A stretch of DNA of 64,000 bases from Oerskovia flava (GTDB lineage Bacteria > Actinomycetota > Actinomycetes > Actinomycetales > Cellulomonadaceae). Positions 56,614 through 64,000 of this stretch are shown in pieces. Below the pieces are notes generated by a model. The model was not told the DNA's origin and did not search any database. It saw nothing but the letters and a program-made list of their open reading frames with translations. The stretch covers positions 124,001 to 188,000 of the forward strand of contig NZ_JAOXSR010000004.1 of NCBI RefSeq assembly GCF_026163685.1, written 5' to 3'. Position 1 is the stretch's first letter, and each line of letters starts with the position of its first letter. The translations under genes were made by a program, and so were the position numbers.

Positions 56614-57116
56614 CACCGCCGACCACCTCGCCCACCCCGAGCCCGGCCGACCGTGAGCCCGTCGGCGCGCCGCGGCCCGGTCCGACGGCGGGCGACGTCG
56701 CCGTGACCGCCGTCTTCCGCAAGGCGCTGCGCGACATGTTCGTCCTGCTCGGAGCGCTGACCGTCGTCGGCGTCGCGGTCGGTGCGCTCGTCGCGGGCAC
56801 CTCGGGCGTGTGGGGGGCTCTCCTGGGCGTGGCGATCGCGCTCTTCTTCTCCGCCACGACCGTGCTCTCGATGCTCAAGACGTCGCAGTCGAGCCCGACC
56901 ACGACCGCCGCCGTCGTCATGGGCGGCTGGCTCGTGAAGATGGTCGTCCTGGTGGTCGTCCTGGCCGTGCTGCGGGGGATGGACTTCTACGACCGCTACG
57001 TCTTCGCGGCCGTCCTCCTGGTCGGGGTGATCGGGTCGGCCTATCTCGACTACCGCGCCGTGCAGGGCGGGCGGATCCCGTACGTCGACCCCGAGGCGCG
57101 CGACCGCTCCGTCTGA
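56610..57116 (+). CDS. AtpI-like membrane protein
   Basis: A 168-residue protein with four transmembrane helices (MFVLLGALTVVGVAVGALVAG, VWGALLGVAIALFFSATTVLSML, AVVMGGWLVKMVVLVVVLAVL, VFAAVLLVGVIGSAYLDY). It has the position of AtpI, immediately upstream of the F1Fo operon, and the same four-helix pattern. AtpI assists assembly of the c-ring in other bacteria. It overlaps the upstream glycan gene by four bases (ATGA) and is probably transcribed with it. Confidence 0.75.
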   Translation: MTPPTTSPTPSPADREPVGAPRPGPTAGDVAVTAVFRKALRDMFVLLGALTVVGVAVGALVAGTSGVWGALLGVAIALFFSATTVLSMLKTSQSSPTTTAAVVMGGWLVKMVVLVVVLAVLRGMDFYDRYVFAAVLLVGVIGSAYLDYRAVQGGRIPYVDPEARDRSV

Positions 57117-57195
57117 CGGGTCGCGGCGACCGTCCGTCGCCGCTGATCGGCTCACGGCGTCGCGAGAATCGGCGTGAGCAAGCCGAAACATACGT

Positions 57196-57201
57196 TAGGC
57201 T
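57196..57201 (+). promoter_or_regulatory. -10 box of the atp operon
   Basis: TAGGCT, with a start point expected near 57208 and a leader of about 80 bases. An upstream GTG in frame with atpB (57174) lies before this point, so it cannot be used from this promoter. Confidence 0.5.
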
Positions 57202-57299
57202 ACTCGCGAATCCATGAAGGCCAGGTCCGACGGCGTGCCCACAGTTCTGTGGAGCGGGCTCGGGCCCAAGACCACCGGGAGTCCACCCTGTCTACGCTT

Positions 57300-59057
<1,758 letters not shown>

Positions 59058-59058
<1 letters not shown>

Positions 59059-59873
59059 TGCGCGGCACGAGCGGAGCCTCGCTGGCTGCGGCGCAGGAGC
59101 GCTTCGAGCCGGTGCTGCGGTCTGCGGGCGAGGAGTCGCTGGCCCTCGGCCAGCAGCTGTTCACCATGACGGCGGCCCTCGACGGGTCGGCCACGCTGCG
59201 CCGGTCGCTCGCGGACCCCTCGCGGACCGGCGAGGACAAGGCTGCGCTCGTGGCCGCACTCCTGCGGGACGGCTTCGACGAGCGGGTCGTGGACCTCGTG
59301 TCCGGGCTCGTGCGCTCGCGCTGGTCCAGCGACATGGACCTCGTGGACGCCACGGAGCGTCTCGGCGTCGACGCGATCCTCGCGTCGGCCGAGTCGCGCG
59401 GTGCCCTCGAGCGCGTCGAGGACGAGCTGTTCCGCGTCTCCCGCGCGCTCATCGGGCAGCGCGAGGCCCGTCGCGTCCTCTCGGACGGGAGCACCGCGCC
59501 CGCGCGGCGCGCGGCGCTCGTCGAGAGCGTGCTCGCGGGCCGGGCGGACCCGGTCACCCGGGTGCTCGCGGAACGCGCGACCGCCGATCTGCGAGGCCGG
59601 CGGTTCGTGGCCACCCTCGGGTGGTTCGGCGACATCGCGGCCGAGCGGCGCAAGCGCCTCGTGGCCGCCGTCACGACCGGCAGCATGCTCAGCACGGCCC
59701 AGCTGGAGCGCCTCAGCGGTCTGCTCGAGCGTGCCTACGGCCGAGCGGTGCAGCTCAACGTCACGGTCGACCCGGCGGTGATCGGCGGTCTGCGCATCCA
59801 GGTGGGCCCCGACGTCGTCGACTCCACCGTGCTCTCGCGGCTCGCCGACGCACGCAGACGACTGGTCAGCTGA
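59058..59873 (+). CDS. atpH: F1Fo ATP synthase subunit delta
   Basis: A 271-residue stalk subunit that ties the b dimer to the top of F1. The N-terminal helical domain runs to about residue 180. The conserved C-terminal part is TTGSMLSTAQLERLSGLLERAYGRAVQLNVTVDPAVIGGLRIQVGPDVVDSTVLSRLADARRRL. It is longer than in proteobacteria (about 180), as usual in actinobacteria, where extra N-terminal sequence is present. Confidence 0.93.
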
Positions 59874-59995
59874 CCGGTCCGTGAAGATCGAGGTCGGCCG
59901 GGCACCTGGTTCCGTCGACAGCTATGCCAGCCCCGGTTGGCACACAGACACACACGTTCGACCGCTCATGCAGCGGCCACGACAGGAGAAGAGCA

Positions 59996-61630
59996 ATGGC
60001 TGAGCTGACGATCCGGCCGGAGGAGATCCGCGCCGCGCTGGACAGCTTCGTGAAGTCCTACGAGCCCGAAGGCGCCGTGACCGAGGAGGTGGGCCGGGTC
60101 ACCCTGGCCGCCGACGGCATCGCGCAGGTCGAGGGCCTCCCGGGCGCGATGGCGAACGAGCTGCTGCGCTTCGAGGACGGCACCCTCGGTCTCGCCCTGA
60201 ACCTGGACGTCCGCCAGATCGGCGTCGTGGTCCTGGGTGAGTTCACCGGTATCGAGGAGGGGCAGGAGGTCCGTCGTACGGGCGAGGTCCTCTCGGTCCC
60301 CGTCGGTGACGGCTACCTGGGTCGCGTCGTCGACCCCCTCGGCAACGCGATCGACGGCCTCGGCGAGATCGCGACCGAGGCGCGCCGCGCCCTCGAGCTG
60401 CAGGCACCCGGTGTCATGGACCGCAAGTCGGTCCACGAGCCGCTGCAGACCGGCCTCAAGGCGATCGACTCGATGATCCCGATCGGCCGTGGTCAGCGCC
60501 AGCTGATCATCGGTGACCGCCAGACGGGCAAGACGGCGATCGCGATCGACACGATCATCAACCAGAAGGCCAACTGGGAGACGGGCGACCCGTCGAAGCA
60601 GGTGCGCTGCATCTACGTCGCGGTCGGTCAGAAGGGTTCGACGATCGCCGCCGTGCGTGGCGCTCTCGAGGAGGCCGGCGCGCTCGAGTACACGACGATC
60701 GTCGCGGCTCCCGCATCCGACCCTGCCGGGTTCAAGTACCTGGCGCCCTACACGGGCTCCGCGATCGGTCAGCACTGGATGTACGGGGGCAAGCACGTCC
60801 TGGTCATCTTCGACGACCTGTCGAAGCAGGCCGAGGCCTACCGTGCCGTCTCCCTCCTCCTGCGTCGCCCGCCGGGGCGCGAGGCGTACCCCGGTGACGT
60901 GTTCTACCTGCACTCCCGTCTGCTCGAGCGTTGTGCGAAGCTCTCGGACGAGCTGGGCGCTGGCTCGATGACGGGTCTGCCCGTCATCGAGACGAAGGCG
61001 AACGACGTCTCGGCCTACATCCCGACGAACGTCATCTCCATCACGGACGGCCAGATCTTCCTGCAGTCGGACCTCTTCAACGCCGACCAGCGCCCCGCCG
61101 TGGACGTCGGCATCTCCGTCTCCCGAGTCGGTGGTGCCGCCCAGGTCAAGGCGATGAAGCAGGTCTCCGGAACTCTCAAGCTGGAGCTCGCCCAGTTCCG
61201 GTCGCTCGAGGCCTTCGCGATGTTCGCCTCGGACCTCGACGCCGCCTCCCGTGGGCAGCTCACCCGCGGTGCGGTGCTCATGGAGCTGCTCAAGCAGGGC
61301 CAGTACTCGCCGTACCCGGTCGAGGACCAGGTCGCGTCCATCTGGGCCGGCACGAAGGGCAAGCTCGACGACGTCCCGGTCGACGACGTGCGCCGGTTCG
61401 AGAGCGAGCTGCTCGACCACCTGCGCCGGAACACCGACGTGCTCGGCACGATCGCCGAGACGGGCAAGCTCTCGGAGGAGACCGAGGCGGCGCTGTCCGC
61501 GGGCGTCGACGAGTTCCGCAACGGCTTCCTCAAGGGTGACGGCACGGCGCTCGTCGGTGGCGACACCGACGGCGACGGTGACGAGGTGGACGTCGAGCAG
61601 GAGCAGATCGTCCGTCAGAAGAAGGCCTGA
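59996..61630 (+). CDS. atpA: F1Fo ATP synthase subunit alpha
   Basis: A 544-residue F1 subunit with regulatory nucleotide sites. The P-loop is [13 protein letters not shown] near residue 173. The alpha-specific [34 protein letters not shown] is intact. A C-terminal extension of about 30 acidic residues ([15 protein letters not shown]) is present; similar extensions in mycobacteria limit ATP hydrolysis. AGGAGAAG lies before the ATG. The 122-base gap after atpH holds nothing recognisable. Confidence 0.97.
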   Translation: MAELTIRPEEIRAALDSFVKSYEPEGAVTEEVGRVTLAADGIAQVEGLPGAMANELLRFEDGTLGLALNLDVRQIGVVVLGEFTGIEEGQEVRRTGEVLSVPVGDGYLGRVVDPLGNAIDGLGEIATEARRALELQAPGVMDRKSVHEPLQTGLKAIDSMIPIGRGQRQLIIGDRQTGKTAIAIDTIINQKANWETGDPSKQVRCIYVAVGQKGSTIAAVRGALEEAGALEYTTIVAAPASDPAGFKYLAPYTGSAIGQHWMYGGKHVLVIFDDLSKQAEAYRAVSLLLRRPPGREAYPGDVFYLHSRLLERCAKLSDELGAGSMTGLPVIETKANDVSAYIPTNVISITDGQIFLQSDLFNADQRPAVDVGISVSRVGGAAQVKAMKQVSGTLKLELAQFRSLEAFAMFASDLDAASRGQLTRGAVLMELLKQGQYSPYPVEDQVASIWAGTKGKLDDVPVDDVRRFESELLDHLRRNTDVLGTIAETGKLSEETEAALSAGVDEFRNGFLKGDGTALVGGDTDGDGDEVDVEQEQIVRQKKA

Positions 61631-61632
61631 GC

Positions 61633-62529
61633 ATGGCCGGATCGCAGCGCGTCTACAAGCAGCGGATCAAGTCGACGCAGTCGCTGAAGAAGATGTTCCG
61701 CGCGCAGGAGCTCATCGCTGCGTCGCGGATCGGGAAGGCACGGGCACGCACGACCGCGGCGACGCCGTACGCCCGTGCCATCACCCGTGCGGTCTCGGCG
61801 GTCGCGACGCACTCCCTGACGAACCACCCGCTGACCTCCGAGCGCACGGACACCAACCGTGTCGCCGTGCTCGTGGTCGCGTCCGACCGCGGCATGGCCG
61901 GTGCGTACTCGGCGTCGATCCTGCGCGAGACCGAGCGTCTCGTGGACCGGCTGACCGGTGAGGGCAAGGAGGTCGCGCTCTACGCCTCCGGGCGCCGCGC
62001 CATCTCCTACTACTCCTTCCGAGGCCGTGAGCTGGCCGGGACCTGGTCCTACGGGTCCGACGCCCCGACGTCGGAGGTCGCGACCGAGATCGCGGACACG
62101 CTGCTCGAGGCGTTCCTCGCGCCGGCTGACGAGGGCGGCGTCAGCGAGCTGCACATCGTGTACACGCAGTTCGTGAACATGGTGACGCAGCGACCGCGGG
62201 TGGTGCGCATGCTGCCGCTCGAGGTCGTCGAGGGCGTGGAGCCGGCGGGCAAGCACGACGTCCTGCCGCTCTACGAGTTCGAGCCGTCCCCCGAGGCGGT
62301 CCTCGACGCGCTCCTGCCGCGCTACGTCCGCAGCCGGATCTTCAGCTGCCTGCTCCAGGCGGGAGCGTCGGAGCTGGCGGCACGTCAGCGAGCGATGCAC
62401 ACCGCGACGGACAACGCCGAGGACCTGATCCGTATGTATACCCGGCTGGCGAACCAGGCCCGCCAGGCCGACATCACCCAGGAGATCAGCGAGATCGTCT
62501 CGGGTGCCGATGCGCTCGCGTCGGCGTGA
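61633..62529 (+). CDS. atpG: F1Fo ATP synthase subunit gamma
   Basis: A 298-residue rotor shaft. The N-terminal helix [32 protein letters not shown] and the C-terminal [41 protein letters not shown] form the coiled coil. The middle Rossmann-like domain has [15 protein letters not shown]. It starts two bases after the atpA stop. Confidence 0.96.
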   Translation: MAGSQRVYKQRIKSTQSLKKMFRAQELIAASRIGKARARTTAATPYARAITRAVSAVATHSLTNHPLTSERTDTNRVAVLVVASDRGMAGAYSASILRETERLVDRLTGEGKEVALYASGRRAISYYSFRGRELAGTWSYGSDAPTSEVATEIADTLLEAFLAPADEGGVSELHIVYTQFVNMVTQRPRVVRMLPLEVVEGVEPAGKHDVLPLYEFEPSPEAVLDALLPRYVRSRIFSCLLQAGASELAARQRAMHTATDNAEDLIRMYTRLANQARQADITQEISEIVSGADALASA

Positions 62530-62538
62530 GGTGAGCAC

Positions 62539-62649
62539 GTGACCGCCACGACGACCGACCGGCTGAGCACCCAGCCGGCAGCGCCGACTTCCTACACCAG
62601 CACTGTCACCGCCGGAGCGAGCTCCGGCCCTGCGAAGCGAGGCCAGTAA
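62539..62649 (+). CDS. Possible 36-residue leader ORF between atpG and atpD
   Basis: A GTG with GAGGTGA at good spacing opens a 36-codon frame (VTATTTDRLSTQPAAPTSYT ... AKRGQ) whose TAA directly abuts the atpD ATG. Its first codons copy the atpD opening (MTATT). It has no domain. It may be a translational leader, a remnant of a duplicated atpD 5' end, or a chance frame. An 8-bp hairpin (62611-62628) sits inside it. Confidence 0.4.
   Translation: MTATTTDRLSTQPAAPTSYTSTVTAGASSGPAKRGQ

Positions 62650-64000
<1,351 letters not shown>

Noticed and set aside
57174-57299. Longer atpB starting at GTG 57174
   Set aside because: The start is upstream of the likely -10 box (57196-57201), and the extra residues do not resemble the conserved start of subunit a.

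Overview
The window is about 64 kb of very GC-rich chromosome with GTG/ATG starts, frequent 4-base start/stop overlaps and TANNNT -10 boxes placed directly before start codons. Gene order is typically actinobacterial: secA / Rv3235-like / LysM, then aroA-rsgA-hisN beside a SigR/RsrA pair, then argS-lysA, hom-thrC-thrB-rho-rpmE-prfA-prmC, then the atp operon. Protein features (Kgd fused 2-oxoglutarate decarboxylase, BfrB-like ferritin, small protein bL37, RsrA zinc anti-sigma) fit Actinomycetota, most likely order Micrococcales near Cellulomonas. That placement is inference from gene content; no marker was searched. There is no rRNA, IS element, prophage or CRISPR array. One tRNA (Arg, anticodon CCG) is present.

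Layout. 1-2.4 kb: 3' part of secA. 2.4-8.6 kb: a conserved but poorly characterised block (Rv3235-like, LysM protein, Sm-like protein, BldC/excisionase-type HTH, SAF-domain protein, CpaE-like ATPase, DUF6912, M15 lipoprotein). 8.6-14.8 kb: hisN, rsgA, aroA, DoxX-like protein, ferritin, sigR-rsrA, bL37. 14.9-17.6 kb: a PadR regulator between two DUF4097 paralogues, with twin palindromic operators on the promoter. 17.6-24.3 kb: a degenerate SGNH protein, aldose epimerase, aldo/keto reductase and kgd. 24.6-28.3 kb: response regulator, histidine kinase, ABC ATPase and permease. 28.4-33.5 kb: secreted M15 peptidase, CPA1 antiporter, unknown protein, CYTH protein, tRNA-Arg and a FadR-type regulator.

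33.6-57 kb: the aspartate-family and translation block, interrupted by a 9-kb haem/iron island (about 36.8-45.9 kb) between lysA and hom. The island starts at a promoter covered by two overlapping DtxR/IdeR-like boxes. It encodes HmuTUV, two HtaA-type haem-binding surface proteins, a related membrane-anchored protein sharing a TIG-like module, and a DUF916-like protein. The second HtaA protein ends in a WxL-like domain, so this looks like a haem relay held on the wall by a WxL/DUF916 type of anchoring instead of sortase.

57-64 kb: atpI-like gene, atpB-E-F-H-A-G and a truncated atpD, with two start-site puzzles: an apparent CTG start for atpB, and a 36-codon ORF with its own Shine-Dalgarno sequence between atpG and atpD.
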